Position numbers and translations under genes: made by a program. The notes beneath the pieces were generated by a model. The model did no database searches, was not told the DNA's origin, and saw only the letters and a list, made by a program, of their open reading frames with translations. This document shows, piece after piece, positions 28,474-38,200 of a stretch of DNA of 64,000 nucleotides. The stretch's first letter is position 1; every line of letters starts with the position of its first letter. Source of the DNA: Legionella sainthelensi (GTDB taxonomy: Bacteria > Pseudomonadota > Gammaproteobacteria > Legionellales > Legionellaceae); assembly GCF_900637685.1 (NCBI RefSeq), contig NZ_LR134388.1, forward strand, positions 2,243,501 to 2,307,500. The letters run 5' to 3'.

Positions 28474-29103
28474 TAAAAGTGAGCATGGATGACAAAACTC
28501 GCGAGTAAGCTATTGAAGTCACATCTAGTCAGGCAACTCATGCCCCATTGACTAGACCAATTACCACGAACTTTATTTTAGATATTATCTTACGTATAAA
28601 GAGCAACAGTCAATTAACCAGTTCTTAAGTTGGCAACAAAAGAGGATAATCCAAGTAATTTATCAAATTTTCGAAAGATAATACGTGATCTGGTTATGAA
28701 AAATTCATAGGCTTTAAGCGAAAATTTTCCATTAGAAACCAATGTTCGAGTCACATCTTTTTAAATTAATTAGTGATTAAAAATGCGTTAAACCTTCTTA
28801 TGCTGATGACTAGGAAATCTCAGGTTTGTATGAATAACTATTTTTCTTCTTGTTGCTCACTATAAGAATGATTGACACGTGTTATAGATAGGCCATTGAG
28901 TAGGACGAAGCTTCTAGAGGACTAATCTAATTTATTTCGCATTCTTCTTGGCAATCGGGTTATCGAGATACACTTTGAATTTGTTTACCTACAGTTTATC
29001 TATATAATCCTAAATTTAACAGTTGAATCTATTAAGAAATACAACAGCCACCGTTAGGATAATTGAGCACAATACCTAAAATTGTTATTACAAGGAAAAT
29101 GCA
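28474..29103. other. 630-base intergenic region
   Basis: Upstream of both the GH16 gene and the lipoprotein gene, so it must hold two divergent promoters. All frames are broken and I saw no RNA gene or mobile-element end. AAGGAAAA just before 29104 is the ribosome site of the lipoprotein gene. Confidence 0.5.
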
Positions 29104-29688
29104 ATGATAAAAAAAATAAGTCTCATCATATTAGGCTTTATTTTAGTTGCCTGTACTCGGAGCAAAGAACCTCAGTATTATCTGTTACATCCTATCGCTA
29201 TGCCAAATAAGCAGATAAATTATTATAAGCACTTACACTTAGGCATAGATGACATTACCATTCCTGCTTACCTTGAAAAACCACAAGTCATGATCTCCTA
29301 CTCCCCAAACCGGGTCGAGTTAGAAGAGTATCATCAATGGGCTGGAACCCTTGATAAGAACATAAAAAGCGTCATTTCAACCAATTTAGCGAGTTTATTA
29401 CCCGGTGCAATTGTCGAAAGTTCACCATGGAATGCCAAATTCAAACCAAACTATCAATTACAAATTGATATTGAACAATTCACCATAGATATGCAAGGCA
29501 ATAGCATCTTACGCGCTGAATTCATTCTTTATCACGAAAACAATATTGCCAAGAAAAAAGATGTTTATTATCGATTAAAAATTAACAACATCACGATAGA
29601 AAATCTTATTGCCAGTATGAATAGCAACTTGACGCATTTGACACAAGATATTGCTCAAGTTGTTCGCTCTTGTCAGGGTAAGTCATGA
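29104..29688 (+). CDS. PqiC/ABC-transport auxiliary lipoprotein
   Basis: A 194-residue lipoprotein with a lipobox (LGFILVAC) at the end of its signal sequence. It has the beta-rich layout of the PqiC/DUF330 family (PQYYLLHPIAM near the mature N-terminus, QWAGTLDKNIKSVISTNLA in the middle). PqiC proteins sit in the outer membrane and dock MCE proteins in lipid transport. The gene converges on a MCE/permease pair with 55 bases between the stops, which supports that assignment even though it is not in the same transcript. Confidence 0.8.
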   Translation: MIKKISLIILGFILVACTRSKEPQYYLLHPIAMPNKQINYYKHLHLGIDDITIPAYLEKPQVMISYSPNRVELEEYHQWAGTLDKNIKSVISTNLASLLPGAIVESSPWNAKFKPNYQLQIDIEQFTIDMQGNSILRAEFILYHENNIAKKKDVYYRLKINNITIENLIASMNSNLTHLTQDIAQVVRSCQGKS

Positions 29689-29743
29689 CACGATTCGCAT
29701 TAAGGAAGCAAGCGAAAATAATGTCATAATTGCTTTTAATTTT

Positions 29744-30496
29744 TCACGATTTACCCCGTAATAAAGATTCGGGATGCCGCGATAAATAATCAGTTAAATT
29801 TTCAAATGAATTTGCAGCTTTTGAAAATTGTGTTAAAGCTTGAGTAAAATAAGCAATAAAGGGTACTGTATTTTGATCAAGATTATTGGCTAATTTTTCA
29901 ATACTTTCAGCCATAGTCCTAGTTTGCTGAATTATCTGGGCAATTTCTTTAGATTGCAGCAAATTATTAATAGTATTTAACGTTGTTTTAACTGATGTTA
30001 ATGCATCAGTTAAAGACGTTGTTTTTTTATTTTCTATCGTTGGAAAAATTGAGTATTTATTGTAAAAACCTTTCCTGGCAGGAAATATTTCTGTAGATTT
30101 GGTAGATGGAACTAGGGCAATCTCTGCATCTCCAGTCAAAAAGTTAGTCTGCGTCACCGTAGCTGCATAGCCTTTTTTTATTAAAATATCAACGGGATGG
30201 TATTTTGCTCCAAACGTTCTTGCAACATAAAAATCGACGTAAACTGGTATTTCGACTTCAGTTTTATCTTTATTTTCTGCAATTTCAATGCGTTTTACTT
30301 CGCCAATTTTAACCCCACGATAAGTCACTTTTGACGTAACCTTTAAGCCCGTTAATGATCCTTGAAAAAACATTACGTAAGTATCATGATCTCCTAGCAA
30401 GTATTCTTTATACAAAAATCGGGTGGCGAAAATCATCAAACAAAGTGCGCCCACAACAAAAATACCCACGAATGTATAATATCGTTCTTGATGCAT
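29744..30496 (-). CDS. MCE (MlaD-like) lipid-transport protein
   Basis: A 250-residue protein with one N-terminal membrane segment (TFVGIFVVGALCLMIFA) and a single MCE domain (FFQGSLTGLKVTSKVTYRGV-type core, residues ~40-130), then a helical tail. MCE proteins form hexameric rings that carry phospholipids between the membranes. The start lies 7 bases after the permease stop, so the two are translated from one message. AGGACGGTT precedes the ATG. Confidence 0.9.
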   Translation of the reverse strand: MHQERYYTFVGIFVVGALCLMIFATRFLYKEYLLGDHDTYVMFFQGSLTGLKVTSKVTYRGVKIGEVKRIEIAENKDKTEVEIPVYVDFYVARTFGAKYHPVDILIKKGYAATVTQTNFLTGDAEIALVPSTKSTEIFPARKGFYNKYSIFPTIENKKTTSLTDALTSVKTTLNTINNLLQSKEIAQIIQQTRTMAESIEKLANNLDQNTVPFIAYFTQALTQFSKAANSFENLTDYLSRHPESLLRGKS

Positions 30497-30503
30497 AACC
30501 GTC

Positions 30504-31265
30504 CTATTCCCAATAATTCAAACAAAGGCCTGTCAGCGCGAGCCATAAAAAGCCTCTTGTCATCATCCGTGATACAGTTAATCTTAATGAAAGATTTCTA
30601 ACCGCCATGTCATAATAGTAATAGCCTATTGTTAAGCTGACAATGGTACAATAAAGTGTGGTTTTTAAAATTGAATAAACCACGTCGTAAAGCGTTATCG
30701 CAGCGAGTATACGTATCATAGGTACATAGAGGTTCGTATACAAAAAATATTGATATGTAACATAAATACTTATAAAAAATGCAGCAATAGCATAAGCATA
30801 CAACAGCCCACCCGCAATATTAATACCAATGAGTACAGGTAATATATGGTTAACTACAACTTGTTGAGGGACATTAAGATCCTCTTCATTTACTTTTACA
30901 TTAATGAAATTTAAGGCGGCTTGTATGCATAACAATACTCCAATGATAAAAGGCACTAAATCATGAGTTAAAATATTCTGTGCGATTATCCGCCCATCGC
31001 GTTGCAAATTATACGGTGTGAGAATGCTATTAACCTTCATAACCATTGAAATGCCTAAGAAGGTACTGATTAACATAAAAGGGATCACAAGCTTGACACC
31101 TGCATAATATATTGTTCTTACAATGTTAAGCAACGAGAGACGCAATCGCCCCATCATCATATTAATAAGGCTGCAATATAAATGTCCCATAAAACGTAAA
31201 AACAATATAAATGAATAAACAAGCCCTACAAAGTAAGTGCCTAATTTGTTGAAAACATAAATCAT
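30504..31265 (-). CDS. MlaE-family ABC transporter permease
   Basis: A 253-residue inner-membrane protein with five to six hydrophobic segments, arranged like MlaE permeases (an interfacial helix, then RTIYYAGVKLVIPFMLIS, DLVPFIIGVLLCIQAA, LPVLIGINIAGGLLYAY). It forms the membrane part of a MCE lipid transporter with the downstream MlaD-like protein. No MlaF-type ATPase is encoded in the unit, so the energy source must be encoded elsewhere or be absent. AAGGAT precedes ATG 31265. Confidence 0.82.
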   Translation of the reverse strand: MIYVFNKLGTYFVGLVYSFILFLRFMGHLYCSLINMMMGRLRLSLLNIVRTIYYAGVKLVIPFMLISTFLGISMVMKVNSILTPYNLQRDGRIIAQNILTHDLVPFIIGVLLCIQAALNFINVKVNEEDLNVPQQVVVNHILPVLIGINIAGGLLYAYAIAAFFISIYVTYQYFLYTNLYVPMIRILAAITLYDVVYSILKTTLYCTIVSLTIGYYYYDMAVRNLSLRLTVSRMMTRGFLWLALTGLCLNYWE

Positions 31266-31522
31266 ATTATCCTTAATTGATTATGATGGTCATGAAAACT
31301 TTATCAAAATAATGAGGTGATGGATATGATGCAGCTCTTTAAAAACTAATTTCGCAGGATTATATTGTTAAAAAGCTATTATCAAGACCCATTAATTCAA
31401 TAAAGTGATGCTTTCTTAATTAAAATCTATTTTTCAACTACACTTTAATTAAACATTAAAAAAGAATTATAGGAAATGATTACACTATTTTTAAATACAA
31501 AAGTGCACCCACTTTTTTAAAA

Positions 31523-33946
31523 ATGAAAGAAAAAATCGCTTTAAAAAAAATAGTTCTATATAATCTGGTTGTTATTTTTTTCTATATTTTATGCGGCTTT
31601 TTAGGCCTTATGCTTGCCGTACCTCCAGGTTATGCAACCACAATTTGGGCATCATCAGGAATTGCGCTTGGTTCTGTGCTTGTTTGGAATTTGCGAACTT
31701 TACCTGGTATTTTCATTGCTTCATTTATACTTAATTGTTATATAACATTTAATAATCTTGGTGATTTATTTGATTTTTCAAAATTATTCCCTGGGTTAAT
31801 AACAGGAGCCAGCGCTTCACTTCAGGCATTATTTGGCTGGTGGCTTGTTAAACGTTTTGTTCGATTAAACAACCCCCTACTTCTCCCTAAGGACATTCTT
31901 ATTTTTGCACTGCTTACAGGTCCAGTCTCTTGTATTGTTGCTGCAACCATAAGTAACATAAGTTTATATTTTTTAGGCGTAATATCCTATGAAAACCTCT
32001 CATTGAGCTGGATTACCTGGTGGATAGGCGACAGTATTGGTGCGCTAATTTTTACCCCAGTTTTTCTGATTTTATTTGCCAAGCCTAGAAAGTTATGGAG
32101 AAGCCGAATAATACCCATCCTGGTCCCTTTATGCTTGACATTCATTATCGTAATTATTGCTCATGTATTTTATAGATACTCAGAATTTAAACACGTACAA
32201 TCAAAATTCGCAGCCGTGATTCAATATAAATTTAACCTACTTACTGAAAAACTTAAACTAACAAAGGAAACTGCGAGTACAACGTCACTTTTTCTGGCCA
32301 CAACACCCATTATCAATAATGAAGAGTTTCAACGTTTAGGAACTTTACTATTACAAGAAAACTCAATCATCCAATCCATACAATGGGCACCTAAAGTAAT
32401 CAACAAAGAGGACTTTGAAAAAAAACATCATCTTGAAATTTTGGAAAAAATCTCTAAAAACTATTCCTCTTCAAAGAAAAAGTCGGTGTATTACCCTATT
32501 CTTTTTACTGTCTCAAAAGGGCCTGATGTTTTCCCTAATGGTTATGATTTATCATCAAACTCCCATCTCATGAATAAGTTAAACAACATACATGTGCTCT
32601 TGGAGAGGAAGGGTAAAATTGACAAAATGCTCATTATTTCCTCTGTTTATCGCTCCAATCAGCTTGTAGGATTTACTATTTTACAGATTGATTTTATTAA
32701 GTTATTCAATCAGTTTTTTGATAATTTTTTAAATTACTCAAATCTTACGATCCAAATAAATTCATCGGGTTTAAATGCTCCTGTTTTTGAGAGTTATAAT
32801 AAAGCCATAAAATACAATCCTGACGAATTATTCAACATCTCTTACACAAAACATTTTGCAGATTTAGCATGGAATATTAATGCAACTTTATCCCCATATT
32901 TTCTGTTTAACCGATTTCCCTGGCAAGCATGGTTAGCCTTAACAACAACTTTATTTTTTTGTGTATTGATGAATATCATTTTATTTATTCTCTACGGCCA
33001 GCGCTATTTAATCCAATACCTCGCTTATGCAAAAACGATGCAACTAAAAACGGAAAAGGCAAAAAATTTATTACTGCTAAATGCAGCTGGTGAAGGTATA
33101 TTCCGGATAGATGTTAATTATAAAATCACTTTTATTAATCCGGCTGCCAAAAAATTACTAGGCTACTCAAGTAACGAATTGAAAAATGAATCCATAATTA
33201 AAATTCTGTGTGAGAAAACCACTCCTCTCAAGCAAATTGAGGGCACATTAATTCATAAAGCCATTCAGGAACAAACGATAATTAGCGCAAAAGAAGCTGA
33301 ATTCTGGAAAAAGGATCACAGTTGTCTTTCAGTAGAATATACCTGTATCCCTGTCATAATAAATCACAAAGTTATAGGAGCAGCTATCATTTTTAGTGAT
33401 ATCACTGAACGATTGAACAATGAGAAAAAGCTAATAAAAATGGCTCATTATGATCCATTAACTAAATTACCCAATCGACAGAGTTTTTTTGACTATTTGG
33501 AACATGCTTTAGCTAGAGCTTGCAAGAGCAAAACCAAATTAGGCTTATGTTTTATTGATGTTGATAATTTTAAAGTGATTAACGATACTTTTGGCCATAC
33601 CTATGGCGATAAATTATTAATGGCTTTGTCTGAAATTATAACCCCTTATTTGCGCGAAATGGATTATTTTGCAAGAATAGGAGGAGACGAATTCGGGCTT
33701 ATTTTTGAACAGGTTCGTCAAGATAATGATTTAGTTAAAATCTTCGAACGCATTTTATCTGCTTTTCATGATCCCATTCAGATAGATGATGTATTCATCA
33801 AAACATCCATCAGTATTGGAGTTGCGATGTATCCTAAAAACGGCTCGGATACTCAAACCCTTTTTGTGAACGCTGATATTGCTATGTATCATGCTAAAGC
33901 AAAAGGCAAAGCGACCTACTCATTTTTTAGACAAAAGGATCATTGA
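31523..33946 (+). CDS. MASE1-CHASE-PAS-GGDEF diguanylate cyclase
   Basis: An 807-residue membrane signalling protein. Residues ~1-225 hold about eight hydrophobic helices of MASE1 type (YATTIWASSGIALGSVLVWN). Residues ~240-460 form an extracytoplasmic CHASE-like sensor. After another membrane helix comes a PAS domain (LLLNAAGEGIFRIDVNY, ~520-630) and then a GGDEF domain (HYDPLTKLPNRQ, ARIGGDEFGLIFEQ) with an intact active site, so it should make c-di-GMP from GTP. No EAL domain. The start has a poor ribosome site. A PAS-sensor relic converges from the other side. Confidence 0.9.
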   Translation: MKEKIALKKIVLYNLVVIFFYILCGFLGLMLAVPPGYATTIWASSGIALGSVLVWNLRTLPGIFIASFILNCYITFNNLGDLFDFSKLFPGLITGASASLQALFGWWLVKRFVRLNNPLLLPKDILIFALLTGPVSCIVAATISNISLYFLGVISYENLSLSWITWWIGDSIGALIFTPVFLILFAKPRKLWRSRIIPILVPLCLTFIIVIIAHVFYRYSEFKHVQSKFAAVIQYKFNLLTEKLKLTKETASTTSLFLATTPIINNEEFQRLGTLLLQENSIIQSIQWAPKVINKEDFEKKHHLEILEKISKNYSSSKKKSVYYPILFTVSKGPDVFPNGYDLSSNSHLMNKLNNIHVLLERKGKIDKMLIISSVYRSNQLVGFTILQIDFIKLFNQFFDNFLNYSNLTIQINSSGLNAPVFESYNKAIKYNPDELFNISYTKHFADLAWNINATLSPYFLFNRFPWQAWLALTTTLFFCVLMNIILFILYGQRYLIQYLAYAKTMQLKTEKAKNLLLLNAAGEGIFRIDVNYKITFINPAAKKLLGYSSNELKNESIIKILCEKTTPLKQIEGTLIHKAIQEQTIISAKEAEFWKKDHSCLSVEYTCIPVIINHKVIGAAIIFSDITERLNNEKKLIKMAHYDPLTKLPNRQSFFDYLEHALARACKSKTKLGLCFIDVDNFKVINDTFGHTYGDKLLMALSEIITPYLREMDYFARIGGDEFGLIFEQVRQDNDLVKIFERILSAFHDPIQIDDVFIKTSISIGVAMYPKNGSDTQTLFVNADIAMYHAKAKGKATYSFFRQKDH

Positions 33947-34310
33947 GCTGAGCAAATATTTTTTTCACTGATTTTGCAAATACGGCCCTAAGTGGACAAA
34001 CCGAATCGCAATCAAATGCAGGCCATACAAATGATGCAGGTACTCCTAATGCTTCTGGATATTTGGAGTGAAGAAAGCAGGCATACCCATCATTATGTAG
34101 GTGAATGAGATTATCGCCCCACCATATAAACATCGGTAAGAATGATACGTACACTTGTCTTAAGCGCTTTTGGCCAAGTCTCTGGAGACCCAAACTCATT
34201 CTTAGTCCAATGAAAGCCCGCATCCGCTGCACCATCTCACTGTTAGCAGGAAATATACTCTTAAGATTAGCTAGAAAACTATTCGATTTATAGAAAAGTC
34301 ATTATCAAGA
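33927..34310 (-). pseudogene. Relic of a PAS sensor protein
   Basis: The minus strand keeps pieces of the N-terminus of a PAS sensor kinase family in alternating frames: EMVQRMRAF, then HWTKNEFGSPETWPKALKTS in the -1 frame, then PMFIWWGDNLIHLHNDGYAC and HSKYPEALGVPA back in the first frame. Two frame breaks, and no kinase core, so the gene is dead. Its 3' end overlaps the end of the diguanylate cyclase gene by 20 bases. Confidence 0.7.
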
Positions 34311-34411
34311 AATACCTAATGTTTTCAACATAAATTTAAAGTAAATAAAAGATAGAAAAAAATATTTTGTCCTCGCTATTACAGAACATTGGAACCGATA
34401 TAGTAGATTGC

Positions 34412-35182
34412 TCAGTTTTGTTGCGTCATTAGTTCTTTTATCCTAAGTTCTGGCACTATTCGATATAAAAATCGTAGAATTTTCAAGAGATAAAAATAGA
34501 TGGAATTAACCATTAAATCAACAAATACGTATAAAATTGCGGCTCCGGAAGGGGTAATACCTATAGTGGGAAAATGAGGATGGGCTCCAGTGACCCCATA
34601 CCATGACCAAGTATAAAATATAGTACCAATTAATTCCACATAGTACACAATCATGAACATAAACAAATAAAAAAGTGTATTTTTGCGAAAACGTAAAACG
34701 ATTAGGAATGTGAGATAGCCAAGGAAACCCGCAATATCATGGATCATATATAGCGACAGAAAGGCCGCTACAAAAGCAAATTGAGCCAGACATTGTTTCA
34801 CTTTTACTTTGTTTCGGATCATAAAGGGACGTTTACTGGTATAGTAAACTGTCGCATAAATAAGTGCATGACACAGAGGAATGTAGACTGGAATATTTTT
34901 TAAGCGATACTCATAAAGTCTTAGAATCAAAGAGCCAAAAATTTCACCAGCCAAGCCACATAAAGTCATTAATAAAATCAACCAATACAGTTTTCCTCGA
35001 GTATAAAAAAGAAAAAGGCTATAAGTGACAATGCTAATAATATTGCATATATCTTGTCCATGACTAATAAATTGGGTTGCCCATGGACTATCAATTAATA
35101 AAAATAAAGGAATACCAAGCAACACGAAGTTGATCAGCCTATACATCATTTGATCTGAATGAATAGCGCTATTTACTGACAT
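34412..35182 (-). CDS. Polytopic membrane protein, unknown
   Basis: A 256-residue protein with about seven hydrophobic segments, for example FVLLGIPLFLLID, LYWLILLMTLCGLAG and FVDLMVNSIYFYLLKIL. There is no transporter or enzyme signature I can name. Basic loops suggest an inner-membrane location. It is preceded by a divergent gene at 35275, with about 90 bases between them for both promoters. Confidence 0.75.
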   Translation of the reverse strand: MSVNSAIHSDQMMYRLINFVLLGIPLFLLIDSPWATQFISHGQDICNIISIVTYSLFLFYTRGKLYWLILLMTLCGLAGEIFGSLILRLYEYRLKNIPVYIPLCHALIYATVYYTSKRPFMIRNKVKVKQCLAQFAFVAAFLSLYMIHDIAGFLGYLTFLIVLRFRKNTLFYLFMFMIVYYVELIGTIFYTWSWYGVTGAHPHFPTIGITPSGAAILYVFVDLMVNSIYFYLLKILRFLYRIVPELRIKELMTQQN

Positions 35183-35274
35183 ATCCCATATTTGTTAACA
35201 AAGAATAACTGATATGATAACGTAGCTTCTATTAAGAAAGCATTATAAAATAAATTATTTTAAAGGAAAATTTA

Positions 35275-35801
35275 ATGAGCAAGGAAAAAAAGATTCTGTT
35301 ATTAAAAAACTGGATTGAGAAACTTGTTCGTAATCCTAATCTCTACGTTGCCTTAGTTATCAGTGCACTTCTTGGCTGCAGTTGCGGAGGGGCTATTGGT
35401 TTTTTCTCGGGGGGTTCATAGGTGAGTCATTCTCGCTTTGCAACACTCCCAGTAACTTTGTTTTCAATCTTAATCCAGGGATTATGGTTGGGGCGCTTTT
35501 TGGATTAACTGCAGGGGCTCTTTTGGGAGGAGCTATTACTGTTAGTATAACCTTGTTCAAAATTTACAAAAAGACTAAAAATTATCCTGCGTTATCGCAC
35601 GATAATATCGTGCAAATATTATCTGCATCCTTCTGGATAAATCTAGAAATTATCATCGGGATGGGTTTGGGAGCGATTATCGGTAGCCTAAAATCCAGAG
35701 GAGTTGGAACTTTAACAGGAGCTGCTCTTGGTCTGTTGATCATTTGGTTGACCTCTACCCTTAAAGCCCATAAAAAAAGTGAAAAAATAGTAAAAAATTG
35801 A
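35275..35801 (+). pseudogene. Glycine-rich membrane protein split by a -1 frameshift at G6
   Basis: ATG 35275 (AAAGGA upstream) opens a frame that stops at 35421 after GAIGFFSGGS. The -1 frame from 35415 continues with FIGESFSLCNTPSNF and runs to 35801. Joined at TCG GGG GGT TCA (35407-35418) it gives about 175 residues: a charged N-terminus, then glycine-rich helices (LVISALLGCSCGGAIGFF, GIMVGALFGLTAGALLGGA, IIGMGLGAIIGSL) and a basic tail. Such glycine-zipper helices pack into membranes. Function unknown. Confidence 0.65.
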
Positions 35802-35885
35802 TTTTAGTGCCCGCGGTGTTTATTGTTAAGCAGGCTGTTCGAATATAATCATTATTCTAATCGATTAAATTGTTTTACATAGAAA

Positions 35886-36360
35886 TCACAAAACTCTCGA
35901 AGAGAACAATCTGTAGAAAACCCTAAGTAGGTTGCCAAATTCACAAACGGCTTTATCACAATGCTTTATTAATAAATTTTCAAGACAACCACTAAAAAAC
36001 TCTCTGTTAAATTTCCAAATTTCTAGAGAAAAATTGAAATTCGCTTCAGCTGGGCAATGATACTTTAGAGAAAGTAACACAAAAGGGTAAATATAAGGAG
36101 CTCTAGCTATCTTTTCATTGGGGAGTAAGACAACAAGTCCACCATAATAAGACCCCACAATAAAATCTCGCAAATCAATGAGTTCTGAGATTTCATTTTT
36201 TGCTTGTCCTGTAGTTGAAACATAAAACTCTTCGACAAGATGCTCTTTATGTAGTGTTTTTTTACAAATTCAATCGTTTTTCCCGTAAAACAATCCTCAT
36301 CAACGATGACAATACGCCCGTTTAGGTAAACAAAGAAATTACTGCACAAATGCCCTCTCT
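35886..36360 (-). pseudogene. Phosphoribosyltransferase-like gene relic
   Basis: The upstream frame (about 36355-36107) contains GRIVIVDEDCFTGKTIEFVK, which resembles the PRPP-binding loop of phosphoribosyltransferases (two acidic residues then TGKT). A -1 shift at A AAA AAA (36263-36257) moves into the second frame and gives TLHKEHLVEEFYVSTTGQ and then DLRDFIVGSYYGGLVV through to 35886. The 5' part ends at an in-frame stop near 36380 without a good start codon, so the N-terminus is also lost. Confidence 0.55.
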
Positions 36361-36870
36361 TCTGGTCGTGCCGAGAATCCTAATTTTACCTAGGACATCC
36401 CAAAACGAAAATATCGAGAGACGCCTAAACTAAACCGAGCTACATAGCAAAGAGCGAGGCTTAATATTATTTTCTCTGATAATAATTTTTTAATCTCTAG
36501 AGCTTGTTGTTACTAAAATTACTCGGCCCTTTCGGCAAGCCTGTGTGACTAATGACAGCATGATTCGCTAGCCTATAGCCTCAGCAATTTCAAGAGGCAA
36601 CATAAAGAAATAGATACTCACATTGGTTAAAGAGGCATTTGCTCATTGGTGAACACCATGCATAAAACAAAGTAAAATCCCAGATTATCTGTGGGAGCAA
36701 GTAAAAGGGATCTTGAATGATTACACCATTGAAAAATCTGCAGAGCATTAAACATCAGCACTACTTCCCAATGAGAATGTTGCTATTCAATGTGTTGAGG
36801 TAAAAGAACGTTTTCCTGTGGTTCCTATGCCGACCATGTGGGAACAAAGTGATGTTTGTGCTATTGAGCT
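36361..36870. other. Degraded intergenic DNA
   Basis: About 500 bases with stops in every frame between a gene relic and an IS66 remnant. Short coding-like pieces occur on the plus strand (IPDYLWEQVKGILNDYT near 36680, ERFPVVPMPTMWEQSD near 36810), suggesting a second decayed gene that I cannot identify. Confidence 0.4.
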
Positions 36871-37005
36871 TCACCGACCTTGATGAAGCCAAGATTTGGG
36901 TTCTTTAACAATTTGGTCTTTATAAACCTGAAGTGCAATTAGGTATTCAAAGGGGTTAATGCCGGATAACTCAGAGGTATAAATAATACTGGTGTATACG
37001 CCGCC
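36871..37005 (-). pseudogene. C-terminal remnant of an IS66-family transposase
   Basis: One minus-strand frame reads YTSIIYTSELSGINPFEYL, then IALQVYKDQIVKEPKSWLH and a stop. This is the familiar end of IS66 TnpC proteins (the G-x-NPF-x-YL segment and the final KSW/AW motif). Nothing upstream of 37005 continues it, so only about 45 codons remain. Confidence 0.7.
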
Positions 37006-37035
37006 TAAGAAAATAAACTCGCAAGATATGCAAAT

Positions 37036-37968
37036 CTATATAGAAATAAATAAGTAAAGGCAGGGTTGATTTAATTTCTCTATAAGTTCTGTTTTTATTT
37101 GTCGTAATGAAGTAAGTGGGAGCATGATTTCAGGCAATATAATAATATGGACAAAAATAGCCCTTCCTGCTTTTCTTATGAATATTTTCGTAATAAATTT
37201 ATCTAAATTCCTCTCTTTGAAATGTTTGTAAACAATACGATCAATTTTATTGCCCAATTGCTGATCGGACATTACATCCAAAAGCTCCTCGGAATTAATT
37301 TTCAATAATTTAATCGGTTCGCGTATGATGATAAAAATTAAACAGATCACCAGCACAGGATCAATATAAGGAATAATAAAAGCATATGCAGTGCCATTAA
37401 GGATGACACCCAAAAAAAATGCAATGCTCAACATAATACTTTGTAACCCATCAATAAACCACACAAGCCCTTGGGATAATAACAACTGATTATTCCTGGG
37501 TCTTGCGAAACGATAAAAAAGAAATGCCATCAAGAAACATGCACAAGCAGCGATCCCTTGATAAAAAGCCGGCAAAAGGAAATTTTTGACATAATGTAAA
37601 TGAATGATGTCTCTTATAGCAGAGGTTAAAGCAAAAGCACAAGAACCTATAATCAATGCACCTTCACCTAGAATCACTAGTGGTTCAAGTTTATAGTACC
37701 CAAACTGAAATTTTTTAGAATAATGTAAGTTCATTTTCTGACTGGCCAGAAAAATCAAATAGGTGCTAAAAATCCCTATCGAACAATACATTCCATCAAT
37801 GGTAATCGCGGTAGAATCAATATGTGTTCCAATAAGGATCCCTATTAATCCCATAACAGTAGTGAGGGCAATAGAAATCTTTATAAGCTTCTGCTCTTTT
37901 CGAAAATCATCCGAAATTAAGTTTTGCATTTCAAATAATATGTTAAAAACGTTGATAATATTGATCAC
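37036..37968 (-). CDS. Cation diffusion facilitator family transporter
   Basis: A ~300-residue protein with six hydrophobic segments and a cytoplasmic C-terminal domain of ~90 residues, the CDF layout. TM2 (STAITIDGMYCSIGIFST) and TM5 (WFIDGLQSIMLSIAFFLG) keep the aspartates of the transport site, but the usual His/Asp partners are partly replaced, so metal choice cannot be read off. CDF proteins export Zn, Fe or Mn by proton antiport. The start is uncertain: GTG 37968 or ATG 37929, neither with a clear ribosome site. Confidence 0.85.
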   Translation of the reverse strand: MINIINVFNILFEMQNLISDDFRKEQKLIKISIALTTVMGLIGILIGTHIDSTAITIDGMYCSIGIFSTYLIFLASQKMNLHYSKKFQFGYYKLEPLVILGEGALIIGSCAFALTSAIRDIIHLHYVKNFLLPAFYQGIAACACFLMAFLFYRFARPRNNQLLLSQGLVWFIDGLQSIMLSIAFFLGVILNGTAYAFIIPYIDPVLVICLIFIIIREPIKLLKINSEELLDVMSDQQLGNKIDRIVYKHFKERNLDKFITKIFIRKAGRAIFVHIIILPEIMLPLTSLRQIKTELIEKLNQPCLYLFISI

Positions 37969-38200
37969 TTACTATTTGAGTATAACACAGCAAATTTCTT
38001 TGCGCGGGAGAGTAAGTTTGAAGAGCTATGGATGAGCCTCTATTTCAAACAGATACTCTTAAATAATCTAGGGTTTGATAAAATATACTGATATACGAGC
38101 TGCGAGACTACCTCACTGTTATTTTTTAACAGTGCCCTCAAAATAAACCAATGATAAAATTTGCACCCAACTCATCCATTATAAAATTTAAGTTTTTATT

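Noticed and set aside
9924..28888. 15-base direct repeat GACACGTGTTATAGA at 9924 and 28874
   Set aside because: A single pair of this length is expected by chance in 64 kb of AT-rich DNA, and the flanks are unrelated.
33927..34235. 102-codon minus-strand frame as a real small gene
   Set aside because: Matching family sequence jumps between frames, so it is a relic.
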